DNA of 64,000 nucleotides from Sulfurospirillum sp. (GTDB lineage: Bacteria; Campylobacterota; Campylobacteria; Campylobacterales; Sulfurospirillaceae). Location: assembly GCA_016744795.1 (NCBI GenBank), contig JADGDR010000001.1:186001-250000 (forward strand). Reading direction: 5' to 3'. Below are positions 46,195 to 53,932 of the stretch, piece after piece. The notes under the pieces are model-generated. The model saw nothing but the letters and a program-made list of their open reading frames with translations, was not told the origin of the DNA and did not search any database. Each line of letters opens with the position of its first letter. Within the stretch, counting starts at the first letter, position 1. The position numbers were made by a program, and so were the translations under genes.

Positions 46195-47176
46195 AAATTC
46201 TCTTTATCTCATTCATATATGATTTAATCCCATCTTCTAACGAAAATCTTGGCTCGTAGTCTAAAAACTCTTTGCTCAAAGATATATCTGCTTCAGTAAA
46301 AAACTGATACTGTCCTACAAAAGGGTTTGGTATATACTCATCTTTTCGCTCTACATGTAACTCGTTTTTAAGAACATCAACTATGTCTTGAAAACTTCTT
46401 GCATTTCCAGTTCCTACGTTATAGACTCCACTTTTTTTAGGCTTACACGCTTTTACGTTTGCTTGGATTATATCTTCAACATAAATAAAATCTCTTTTTA
46501 TCTTATCACTACCTTCAAAAAGTTTAGCATTTTTCCCACTTAAAAGTTGAAGTCCAAATTGAAGAACCATAGACGCTGTTTTATTTTTAAAAAACTCACG
46601 CTCTCCATAAACATTGAAGTATCTCAAACCTACAATTGAAATTGAAGATTTCTTTTCATATTTTTTTGCTAAATTATCCATCATGAGTTTAGAAAAACCA
46701 TATACATTGTTTGGTTTTTCATGCCCAATACTAAAAACTTCACTATCCCCATAAGTTGCTCCACTTGAAGCATAAACCATATTTGCATTCATACCTACAG
46801 CCATATCAAGCAAAGTTTTAAAAGCATTAACATTGGTTTGTATCATTATGTTTTGGTCACTTACAGTTGTATCGCTTATCGCCGCTTGGTGGAAAATATA
46901 ATCAAAATTATAAGCTCTAAGCTTGTCTATATCACTCGCACAATTTATATCACCACTAATAACTTCACCATGAAATCCAAGTAAGTTTTTAAAATGTCCA
47001 AAGCTTTTTAGACTTCCATTTGCAAAAGTCTCTTCACTTCTAAACTTGTCAAAAACAACTACTTCACATTCAGGAAAATTCTTTTGAAAATAAAAAGCTA
47101 AATTACTTCCAATAAACCCTGCTCCTCCTGTAATCAAAACTTTTTTTTCATTAAAATCTATATCATTATATTTCAC
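46187..47176 (-). CDS. hldD: ADP-glyceromanno-heptose 6-epimerase
   Basis: A 329-residue SDR producing ADP-L-glycero-D-manno-heptose. It has ITGGAGFIGSNLA (16-28), VVVFDKFRSEETF, YIFHQAAISDTTV (the HldD hallmark), SSGATYGDS, NVYGFSKLMMDN with Tyr-x3-Lys, RYFNVYGERE and KRDFIYVEDI. It lies 8 bases downstream of gmhB and overlaps hldE. Confidence 0.95.
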   Translation of the reverse strand: MKYNDIDFNEKKVLITGGAGFIGSNLAFYFQKNFPECEVVVFDKFRSEETFANGSLKSFGHFKNLLGFHGEVISGDINCASDIDKLRAYNFDYIFHQAAISDTTVSDQNIMIQTNVNAFKTLLDMAVGMNANMVYASSGATYGDSEVFSIGHEKPNNVYGFSKLMMDNLAKKYEKKSSISIVGLRYFNVYGEREFFKNKTASMVLQFGLQLLSGKNAKLFEGSDKIKRDFIYVEDIIQANVKACKPKKSGVYNVGTGNARSFQDIVDVLKNELHVERKDEYIPNPFVGQYQFFTEADISLSKEFLDYEPRFSLEDGIKSYMNEIKRIYG

Positions 47177-47184
47177 TTATATCC

Positions 47185-47694
47185 TTAGTCTTTGATTATA
47201 TTTATTGTATCTAAAATTGATTTAACACTATATGAGGCTTCTTTACATGTAAAGGAGTTTATAAAAATAGTATTTGGAATATTTGCATTAATTCCTGCTT
47301 GTATATCACTTGGTTTATCACCTATCATCCATGAGTTTTGCATATCTATGTCAAACTCTACTTTAGCTTTTTCAAACATTCCAATTGCAGGTTTTCTGCA
47401 TCCACAACCCTCATCAGGATTATGAGAACAATGATACACTTTTGTTATTTTAATTAGTTTACATGTAAACTCGTCAAGCATCCAAGATGTAAGCTTTTCA
47501 AAATCTTTTTCACTATAGTATCCTCTGCCTATGCCAGATTGATTTGTGACTATAATTAGTTCATAATTTAAAGATAAAAAGTGTTTGAGTGTTTCAAATA
47601 TACCTTCACAAAATACAAAATTTTCTTTTTTATATACATAAGAATGGTCTACATTAATGATTCCATCGCGGTCTAAAAATATTGCCTTTTTCAT
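47185..47694 (-). CDS. gmhB: D-glycero-beta-D-manno-heptose-1,7-bisphosphate 7-phosphatase
   Basis: A 169-residue HAD phosphatase. It has IFLDRDGIINVDHSYV with the DxD nucleophile pair, IIVTNQSGIGRGYYSE, CSHNPDEGCGCRKP (zinc loop with Cys and His) and MIGDKPSDIQAG. It removes the 7-phosphate between the two HldE steps. First gene of the heptose operon; AGGAG precedes the ATG. Two TTACATGTAA palindromes lie within it. Confidence 0.94.
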   Translation of the reverse strand: MKKAIFLDRDGIINVDHSYVYKKENFVFCEGIFETLKHFLSLNYELIIVTNQSGIGRGYYSEKDFEKLTSWMLDEFTCKLIKITKVYHCSHNPDEGCGCRKPAIGMFEKAKVEFDIDMQNSWMIGDKPSDIQAGINANIPNTIFINSFTCKEASYSVKSILDTINIIKD

Positions 47695-47779
47695 TTATGC
47701 TCCTATCTCATGTCAAAAGCCTAATAAAAATTACTCGTGTACGAAATACGAAAAGAGCTTTTGTAAGATATATTATACC
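47695..47779 (-). promoter_or_regulatory. Promoter region of the ADP-heptose operon
   Basis: An 85-base gap upstream of gmhB. On the minus strand TATAAT lies at 47777-47772, giving a leader of roughly 70 bases before AGGAGCATAA-ATG. The leader contains two close ACGAAATACGAAA-type units (47738-47752 area) of unknown meaning. Confidence 0.5.
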
Positions 47780-48481
47780 TTACTTTGATAATTCTGTGTT
47801 TATATCATATATAAAACGTGGATATTCAATATGGGGGAAATTTTCCTTTGATAAAAGTAAAATCTCTTTCGCTCGTTGAAAGTGCAAGGTTGCATTCTCT
47901 TCATCACTTACCGCATATCTTAAAATTTTGCCTAGATAGTAATGAGCATAAAAATCTTCCTCATTTTGAGTAATCAAATTTTCTAATTGCTCTACTGCTT
48001 TATATGTTTGATTACTTTTCTTATAGCTTAAAGCCAGCTTCAATCCTATTTTTTGTTGCTTGGCATCAAATAAAAGACTCTTTTCATAAGCTGGAATTGA
48101 TTGTGCATATGCTCCCATGTCAAAAAAGTTATTCCCAACTTCATTCCATAAAAGTTTATCATTATTTTTGTTAGCTTTTTCAACCAAACTTGTCATTTCT
48201 AATGCATATGGTAAAATATTTGCTATATCACTAAGTTCTACAGTAGCAGAATTAGTTTCATAAGCTCTTGTTATAAGTTTATACCCTTGGAGTAATTCTC
48301 CACTTTTAAGGTGTATATTTGCGAGTTTTAATATACACGCTATATTCTCGGGTTCCTTCTTCAAAAGTTTATTTATATATATTTTTGCATTGTTATTGTC
48401 CATAATACCTGCTTTACAAACAACATTTACGTTTGCTTCTAATGCCAAAGTAGCCACAACAATAAGAAAAATTAGTCTCAT
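47780..48481 (-). CDS. Secreted TPR-repeat protein
   Basis: A 233-residue protein. Residues 1-16 form a signal peptide (RLIFLIVVATLALEA). The rest is alpha-helical with tetratricopeptide-like units, e.g. CILKLANIHLKSGELLQGYK, LLWNEVGNNFFDMGAYAQSI and DFYAHYYLGKILRYA. It is probably a periplasmic scaffold; no enzyme motif is seen. It is divergent from the cytochrome c gene. Confidence 0.7.
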   Translation of the reverse strand: MRLIFLIVVATLALEANVNVVCKAGIMDNNNAKIYINKLLKKEPENIACILKLANIHLKSGELLQGYKLITRAYETNSATVELSDIANILPYALEMTSLVEKANKNNDKLLWNEVGNNFFDMGAYAQSIPAYEKSLLFDAKQQKIGLKLALSYKKSNQTYKAVEQLENLITQNEEDFYAHYYLGKILRYAVSDEENATLHFQRAKEILLLSKENFPHIEYPRFIYDINTELSK

Positions 48482-48623
48482 ATCTTCTCCACACTTATAT
48501 TAATATAAATTATACACAAACAGGTTTATAATAACCTCAGCAGGTACATTAACGTAAAATAATAAGCAATTTTAAAGTGTAGTGCGATATAATTTAGCCC
48601 GAATAAAAACCAAGGAGTAGTAA
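48482..48623. promoter_or_regulatory. Divergent promoter region, TPR gene and cytochrome c gene
   Basis: For the cytochrome gene, TATAAT at 48588-48593 follows a T-rich stretch, and AAGGAG lies at 48612-48617 before ATG 48624, so expression should be strong. For the TPR gene, TATAAT on the minus strand lies at 48514-48509. A small palindrome AGGTT-TATAAT-AACCT (48522-48537) lies between them and could be an operator. Confidence 0.6.
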
Positions 48624-48920
48624 ATGAAAAAAATCGCATTAGCATTAGCTATCGCAGCAGTGTCAACACTTATGGCGTCAGATGGAGCAGCACTATATAA
48701 AAAATGTGCAGCATGTCACGGGGCTAAAGCTGAAAAAAAAGCACTTAACAAATCACACGTTATCCAGGGATGGAAAGCAGATAAGATTGTAATTGCACTA
48801 AAAGGCTATAAAGATGGGACTTATGGTGGAGCTATGAAAGGTCTTATGAAAGGTCAAGTTGCATCTTATGATGACGCTAAAATCAAAGCAGTATCTGAGT
48901 ATATCGCTGGTTTAAAATAA
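48624..48920 (+). CDS. Periplasmic class I cytochrome c (c553-like)
   Basis: A 98-residue protein with a signal peptide (IALALAIAAVSTLMA) and a single haem site CAACH at about 33-37. Met ligands are likely in GGAMKGLMKG. It is a small soluble electron carrier, plausibly donating electrons to a cbb3 oxidase, whose assembly factors CcoS and CcoI follow on the opposite strand. Strong promoter and ribosome site. Confidence 0.88.
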   Translation: MKKIALALAIAAVSTLMASDGAALYKKCAACHGAKAEKKALNKSHVIQGWKADKIVIALKGYKDGTYGGAMKGLMKGQVASYDDAKIKAVSEYIAGLK

Positions 48921-48927
48921 TCATAGA

Positions 48928-49170
48928 CTAATCAGGAGGACGATATCCGTTCTCCTTCTTATCTTCTCTTTTTTTCAAAATCTCTTTTTTCTTTTTTTCC
49001 AAATCTATAGCATCATGCAAAGCTTCTTCACTATCCAATAATGCCCCATCTAAAAACTTTTTTGTATCGTCAAACTGTCCTGTTTTTAAACCCCACAACA
49101 ATGCCCAAAGACCTAAAGCCCCAAGCAAAGTTGAAGCTCCTAACATCATAACAACTAACCAATTATCCAT
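48928..49170 (-). CDS. ccoS: cbb3-type cytochrome oxidase assembly protein CcoS
   Basis: An 80-residue protein with one membrane segment (VVMMLGASTLLGALGLWALLW) and the CcoS signature WGLKTGQFDDTKKF right after it. The charged tail is DLEKKKKEILKK. It shares base 49170 with ccoI upstream. It is needed with CcoI for metal insertion into cbb3 oxidase. The gene ends 8 bases from the convergent cytochrome gene. Confidence 0.85.
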   Translation of the reverse strand: MDNWLVVMMLGASTLLGALGLWALLWGLKTGQFDDTKKFLDGALLDSEEALHDAIDLEKKKKEILKKREDKKENGYRPPD

Positions 49171-51539
49171 TACTTTATCCTCATAGAATTACCTACAACC
49201 ACAAGTGAACTAAGAGACATGCTCAAAGCTGCCACAAGGGGTATCACAAATCCTGCCATCGCTAGTGGAATTGTTATAACATTATACAAAATAGAGATTG
49301 TAAGATTTTGTTTTACCTTAGCGAATGTGCTCTTTGAAATTTCAAAAACTGTTCTAAGTGAAGAGAAATCATCATTTATCAACACTACATCACTAACATT
49401 AACTGCAACATCAGTACCACTTCCTAGTGTTATTGCTACTTCACTATGTGTTAGTGCTAAAGTATCATTTATGCCATCTCCCACCATTACAACTACTTCA
49501 CCCTTTTCTCTCAAATCAGTTATATATTTAGCTTTATCCTGAGGGAACAAAGAGGCTTGAAACTCTTCTATGCCTACTTCATCAGCAATCGTCTTAGCTA
49601 CATTTTCATGGTCTCCTGTAAGCATAACAACTTTTAAGCCACTGTTTTTAAGATACTCTATCGTCTTTTTTGCCCCACTTCTTAGAGAATCACTCAAAGA
49701 AAAACTAGCTACAATCTTCTGTTCATACCCTACATGTAAAACAGAATTCATCTCATCAAACTCTTTACATGTAAAGCCATTCTCTACCATAAAAGCACGA
49801 TTACCTGCAAATATATCTTTACCTTCAAATTTGGCTTTTATTCCTTTGGCTTCTACTACTTTAATTTCTTCTAAGTCTTTTAATTCCATACTACCTAAAA
49901 ACTCTTTTACACCCTTACTTATAGGATGAGTAGAAAGACAAACTAAAGAGTATAAAATAGACCTATCAAAACCCTCAGATATATACGAATCAACTACCTT
50001 AGGAGTTCCATTAGTAAGTGTTCCTGTCTTGTCTAAAACCACAGTCGTACACTTTGCTATCGTTTCTAAAAATGTAGCTTCTTTAAATAAAACTCCTTTT
50101 TTTGCAGCTTTTGAGATTCCTACCAAAGTAGCCACAGGAGTAGCAAGTCCAAGAGCACAAGGACAAGCTATAACCAAAACAGAGATAGAAACTATCAAAG
50201 CTTGTTCAAACGTACCACTTATCATATACCAAGCTATAAATGTAAAAATTGCAAGAATCATAATAACAGTAGAAAAATACCCAGATACAGTATTTGCCAA
50301 TTTTTCTATGCGCGGTTTTTTATCCATAGAGTCTTCTAAGAGAGTTATAATTTTGCTAAGCATTGACTCACTATAGAGTTTTGAAACTCTATATCGAATA
50401 ACACTATCAACACAAATAGAACCACTTAGAACACTATTGCCACAAAGTAAAAATAAAGGCTCACTCTCTCCACTTAAACTTGAATTATCAAAAGAGCCTT
50501 CACCACTAGTTATAACTCCATCTATTACAACTTTGTCACCAGCTCTAAGCTCTATTATATTTCCAATTTCAACTGATTCTACACCAACTATTGCTTTTTC
50601 ATTATCTTTAACAATAGTAACTTCACTAGGCATAGATGAGCTAAAACCATCCATGGTATCTACTGCTTTTTTCTTTGTCAAAACTTCTAAATATTTGCCT
50701 GCAAAAACAAAAGTTATTATCATTGTAACTGACTCAAAATAAACTTCTCCGTGTCCTGTAAGCATAGAATAAATGGAGAAAATATAAGCACTCAAAGCCC
50801 CACTGACCACAAGTAAATCCATATTAACATAACGATTTTTTAGAGCATAATATGAACCCTTAAAAAAAACTCCTCCTGTATAAAAAAGTGCTGGGGTAGC
50901 TAAAATAAATTCCGCAAAATTTAATATAGTTTTAATATCAGCTCTCATACCATTAAAATATCCATCGTACTGAGCCACTGCTATCCACATAATATTCATA
51001 GTCGTAAAAATACCGACTAAAAGTCTTGAGTAATAATCTCGCCTTTTTGCATTTGCTTGAACCTCTTGCATACTTGCATCATAAGGATACGCGTTATATC
51101 CTATGCTTCTAATAAGCTCTATGATTTGTGAGAGTTTGATAGTATCATCATCCCAAAGTATTTTTGCTTTGTTATTTGTATGATTAATTGAAACTTCCAC
51201 TACCCCTTCACTTCTTTGGAGCACTTTTTCATTGAGCCACACACAAGCACTACAATGAATACCATCTATAATAAGAGAAACTTCACTAAAACCATCTTTT
51301 TGTTTTATATACTTTTGTCTAAAACCATCTAAATCAAATTTTCCTATATCGTCATGCAATCTTTTTGGTGGTTCTATTGTGTTTTCACCCATTTTGTTAT
51401 AAAAATTATCTAAGCCTTCATTTTGTAAAAGATGATAAATTCCTTGACAACCTTTACAACAGAAATATTTTCCATTATTTTGTATTAAAACACTTTTATC
51501 ATACTCTAAATGACAATGGTCACATCTAATTTTAGACAT
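49170..51539 (-). CDS. ccoI: Copper-type P1B ATPase of cbb3 oxidase maturation (CcoI)
   Basis: A 789-residue heavy-metal P-type ATPase. The N-terminal metal region has RCDHCHLEY and FCCKGCQGIY, then an HMA domain with GIHCSACVWL. The membrane metal site is ACPCALGLATP. The phosphorylation motif is DKTGTLTNG, and the ATP-binding region has SLVCLSTHPISKGV and MVGDGINDT. I place the start at ATG 51539, preceded by AAAGAGAG. An upstream extension of 58 codons has no such site and would run into the divergent gene. Followed by ccoS. The FixI/CcoI role is inferred from the cysteine-rich N-terminus and ccoS. Confidence 0.9.
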   Translation of the reverse strand: MSKIRCDHCHLEYDKSVLIQNNGKYFCCKGCQGIYHLLQNEGLDNFYNKMGENTIEPPKRLHDDIGKFDLDGFRQKYIKQKDGFSEVSLIIDGIHCSACVWLNEKVLQRSEGVVEVSINHTNNKAKILWDDDTIKLSQIIELIRSIGYNAYPYDASMQEVQANAKRRDYYSRLLVGIFTTMNIMWIAVAQYDGYFNGMRADIKTILNFAEFILATPALFYTGGVFFKGSYYALKNRYVNMDLLVVSGALSAYIFSIYSMLTGHGEVYFESVTMIITFVFAGKYLEVLTKKKAVDTMDGFSSSMPSEVTIVKDNEKAIVGVESVEIGNIIELRAGDKVVIDGVITSGEGSFDNSSLSGESEPLFLLCGNSVLSGSICVDSVIRYRVSKLYSESMLSKIITLLEDSMDKKPRIEKLANTVSGYFSTVIMILAIFTFIAWYMISGTFEQALIVSISVLVIACPCALGLATPVATLVGISKAAKKGVLFKEATFLETIAKCTTVVLDKTGTLTNGTPKVVDSYISEGFDRSILYSLVCLSTHPISKGVKEFLGSMELKDLEEIKVVEAKGIKAKFEGKDIFAGNRAFMVENGFTCKEFDEMNSVLHVGYEQKIVASFSLSDSLRSGAKKTIEYLKNSGLKVVMLTGDHENVAKTIADEVGIEEFQASLFPQDKAKYITDLREKGEVVVMVGDGINDTLALTHSEVAITLGSGTDVAVNVSDVVLINDDFSSLRTVFEISKSTFAKVKQNLTISILYNVITIPLAMAGFVIPLVAALSMSLSSLVVVGNSMRIK

Positions 51540-51615
51540 AAAACTCTCTTTAATTATTTTTAATTTGTCATTATATCTATTTATGCTAAAATCTACGAAA
51601 TTTTTAAGGATTATT

Positions 51616-51894
51616 ATGAACGTAGTATTTGAAGCATTAGTAAAAAATAGTGATGATGGTGGTTGGTTTATAGAACTAAAAGATACAGTTGATGGCAGAA
51701 TAGCAGTTTGCAAAGACCTAAATGAATTTGAAAAAAAGATTGAAGAATTAGGAAATGATTATGGTGGAAGAGTTGATGAAGTAAAATGGATAAGCCATGA
51801 AAACCTAAGCCCTCAAAATGAACAAAAACTCAGGGTTGCTATGATGGCGTATCATGAAAAGTACAAAGACCAATTAGACGATAAAGAAAAATAG
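51616..51894 (+). CDS. Small conserved protein of unknown function
   Basis: A 92-residue acidic protein starting at ATG 51616, with AAGGA five bases upstream; an earlier in-frame ATG lacks a ribosome site. The sequence runs NVVFEALVKNSDDGGWFIEL then DLNEFEKKIEELGNDYGGRV. No membrane segment or signal. It is divergent from ccoI and 3 bases ahead of a membrane protein gene. I do not recognise a family. Confidence 0.6.
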   Translation: MNVVFEALVKNSDDGGWFIELKDTVDGRIAVCKDLNEFEKKIEELGNDYGGRVDEVKWISHENLSPQNEQKLRVAMMAYHEKYKDQLDDKEK

Positions 51895-51897
51895 TAA

Positions 51898-52293
51898 ATG
51901 AACCAAACTATGGAATTTTTTCTAATCATATTAATATTTTTAGAAATATTTGAGATTTTTTGGCAACGTGGAAAAAATTTTAGAGAATATTTAAATAATC
52001 TTTTTTATTTTTACAAAAAAGGAGTAATAATTTTTATACTCCTCCATCCTACTTTGTACTTTATTATGTTTGCTCAAATCGCTTTACAAAACTACTCTTT
52101 TTTAGCTTCTTTATTGGTTTTAATCAAAATTTTCGATATTGGATTCAAAATATCACTCATGGATAAAATATATAATAACAAAGATTTAGGTTCGTTTGAA
52201 ACTCTTTTAAAGACTGATTATCCACTCTCTACAGGGATAAAAGGTGCAGGTTTGATTATCTACTCTACTATCTTCTTTTTTGCATTTTCTTGA
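51898..52293 (+). CDS. Small membrane protein of unknown function
   Basis: A 131-residue protein with three to four hydrophobic segments (FFLIILIFLEIFEIFW, GVIIFILLHPTLYFIMFAQI, FLASLLVLIKIFDIGF, GAGLIIYSTIFFFAF). A charged loop KTDYPLSTGIKG lies before the last. Three bases after the preceding gene, so co-transcribed. No known family recognised; the GC and codon pattern is like neighbouring core genes. Its stop overlaps the -35-like TTGACA of rho. Confidence 0.55.
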   Translation: MNQTMEFFLIILIFLEIFEIFWQRGKNFREYLNNLFYFYKKGVIIFILLHPTLYFIMFAQIALQNYSFLASLLVLIKIFDIGFKISLMDKIYNNKDLGSFETLLKTDYPLSTGIKGAGLIIYSTIFFFAFS

Positions 52294-52416
52294 CAAAAAC
52301 TCAGCATTACTATAAAATTACATCTTTAAAACTACACAAAACAAAATTGCACCACAGCAATTCTTCTGAAACTTAAATAAGCTTCATGAAATAACTAACA
52401 AAGAAAAGAAGGTAAT
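52290..52416 (+). promoter_or_regulatory. Promoter and leader of rho
   Basis: TTGACA at 52290-52295 overlaps the previous stop. TATAAA at 52311-52316 follows at 15 bases. The leader is about 95 bases, A/C-rich with few G (52320-52400), ending with AAGAAGG before ATG 52417. A C-rich, G-poor leader is the kind of RNA Rho binds, so autoregulation is plausible but unproven. Confidence 0.5.
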
Positions 52417-53751
52417 ATGAGCGGTAACACTACTGCGTCTAACAACAACCATAAGACGAACAATAAACACCACAGCAAGAGAACTCACGTTCCAGTAAAG
52501 GGTCATAAAATTGAAGACCTAAGAAACACACCACTAGACAAACTACTTGAAATAGCACTGGAGCTTAACGTTGAAAATCCTCAAGAGCTAAAACGTCAAG
52601 ATTTAATGTTTGAGATACTAAAATCACAAACAACTCAAGGTGGATTTATACTTTTTACTGGTATCTTAGAAATTACTAATGAAGGTTATGGATTTTTAAG
52701 AGCTTTAGATGCAAACTTCTCTGACACAGCAAATGACTCTTATGTTAGTGCAACACAAGTACGAAAATTTGCACTAAGAAATGGTGATATTGTTACTGGA
52801 CAAGTTCGTCCTCCTAAAGATCAAGAAAGATACAATGCACTTCTAAAAATAGAAGCCATAAACTATCTTCCTCTAAAAGATAGCAAAAAAAGACCACTCT
52901 TTGAAAACTTAACTCCACTTTTTCCAACAGAATCATTTAAACTAGAATATGAGCAAATGAAAAAAACTGGACGTGTACTAGACCTATTTACTCCAATGGG
53001 AAAAGGACAACGTGCTCTCATTGTTGCACCTCCACGAACTGGTAAAACTGAAATTATAAAAGAGTTGGCTCACGGAATAGCAAAAAATCATCCTGAATCA
53101 GAACTTATCGTTTTACTTGTTGATGAGCGTCCTGAAGAAGTAACAGATATGGAAAGGTGTGTTAGAGGTGAAGTTTTCAGCTCAACCTTTGACCAACCAG
53201 CAAATAATCATGTTCGTGTTGCAAACCTAGTAATAGAAAAAGCAAAAAGAAGCGTAGAAATGGGAAGAGATGTTATTATCTTACTTGATTCCATCACTAG
53301 ACTTGCTCGTGCGTACAATACAGTAACTCCTTCAAGTGGAAAAATACTCACTGGTGGTGTTGATGCAAATGCTCTTCACAAACCAAAAAAATTCTTTGGA
53401 GCTGCAAGAAATATTGAATTTGGTGGAAGTTTAACCATCATTGCAACTGCACTGATAGATACGGGAAGTCGTATGGACGAAGTTATTTTTGAAGAGTTTA
53501 AAGGAACAGGTAACTCTGAATTAGTTCTTGATAGAAATATTTCAGACAGAAGAGTTTATCCTGCAATCAATATTATGAAATCAGCAACAAGAAAAGAAGA
53601 ACTTCTACAATCTCCTGAAAAACTCCAACGTGTTTGGGCTCTAAGAAGTGCAATTAGCCAAATGGAAGACCTTGAAGCACTTAAATTTTTATATGCAAAA
53701 ATGTTAAAAACAGAAACTAATGAAAAGTTTTTGAATCAGATGAATGAGTAA
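52417..53751 (+). CDS. rho: Transcription termination factor Rho
   Basis: A 444-residue hexameric RNA helicase. The N-terminus is a 25-residue Asn/His/Lys-rich tail ([16 protein letters not shown]). The Rho N and RNA-binding domains follow ([21 protein letters not shown]), then the ATPase with PPRTGKTEI (Walker A), [28 protein letters not shown] (Walker B) and [10 protein letters not shown]. The tail of low-complexity residues is typical of variable Rho N-termini. It ends in a hairpin shared with the small convergent lipoprotein gene. Confidence 0.96.
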   Translation: MSGNTTASNNNHKTNNKHHSKRTHVPVKGHKIEDLRNTPLDKLLEIALELNVENPQELKRQDLMFEILKSQTTQGGFILFTGILEITNEGYGFLRALDANFSDTANDSYVSATQVRKFALRNGDIVTGQVRPPKDQERYNALLKIEAINYLPLKDSKKRPLFENLTPLFPTESFKLEYEQMKKTGRVLDLFTPMGKGQRALIVAPPRTGKTEIIKELAHGIAKNHPESELIVLLVDERPEEVTDMERCVRGEVFSSTFDQPANNHVRVANLVIEKAKRSVEMGRDVIILLDSITRLARAYNTVTPSSGKILTGGVDANALHKPKKFFGAARNIEFGGSLTIIATALIDTGSRMDEVIFEEFKGTGNSELVLDRNISDRRVYPAINIMKSATRKEELLQSPEKLQRVWALRSAISQMEDLEALKFLYAKMLKTETNEKFLNQMNE

Positions 53752-53768
53752 GAGCTATTAAGCTCTTA
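53749..53768. terminator. Bidirectional hairpin between rho and the small lipoprotein gene
   Basis: TAAGAGC-TATTAA-GCTCTTA, a 7-base-pair perfect stem that includes both stop codons (rho TAA at 53749-53751 and the lipoprotein TAA on the other strand at 53768-53766). No long U-tract, so its strength is uncertain. Confidence 0.55.
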
Positions 53769-53870
53769 TTTACTTCTATGAAGTGGATGTTGGTAGTCAT
53801 TTTTCTCACATCCACTAAAAAATGCCCCTGCTACCATAATTAATAAAATACTTAAAATAATTTTTTTCAA
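53766..53870 (-). CDS. Tiny lipoprotein (34 residues)
   Basis: Starts at TTG 53870 with AGAGGA 8-10 bases upstream. It encodes a lysine start, a hydrophobic stretch (IILSILLIMVAGAFF), the lipobox FSGC and a mature part of only 14 residues (CEKNDYQHPLHRSK). This is a complete lipoprotein signal and a short exposed tail, like entericidin/LptM-sized lipoproteins. It lacks the LptM KGPL motif, so I do not assign it. Convergent with rho, sharing the hairpin. Confidence 0.6.
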   Translation of the reverse strand: MKKIILSILLIMVAGAFFSGCEKNDYQHPLHRSK

Positions 53871-53932
53871 TTTAATATCCTCTTATATGTAATGATTGTA
53901 AAATTATACAATAATTTGTAAAAGGTTTTTAA
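53871..53932. promoter_or_regulatory. Divergent promoter region, small lipoprotein and dnaX
   Basis: TATACAAT (53905-53912) lies about 20 bases before the dnaX TTG start, which is preceded by AAAAGG. On the other strand the A/T-rich stretch upstream of AGAGGA would serve the lipoprotein gene. No clear -35 box on either side. Confidence 0.45.

Noticed and set aside
51540-51713. A 58-codon N-terminal extension of CcoI
   Set aside because: It has no ribosome site, no family similarity, and would overlap the divergent promoter and start of the small gene at 51616. ATG 51539 has AAAGAGAG.
53766-53870. Calling the tiny lipoprotein LptM
   Set aside because: It has the lipobox and size but not the KGPL-x-P motif following the Cys.
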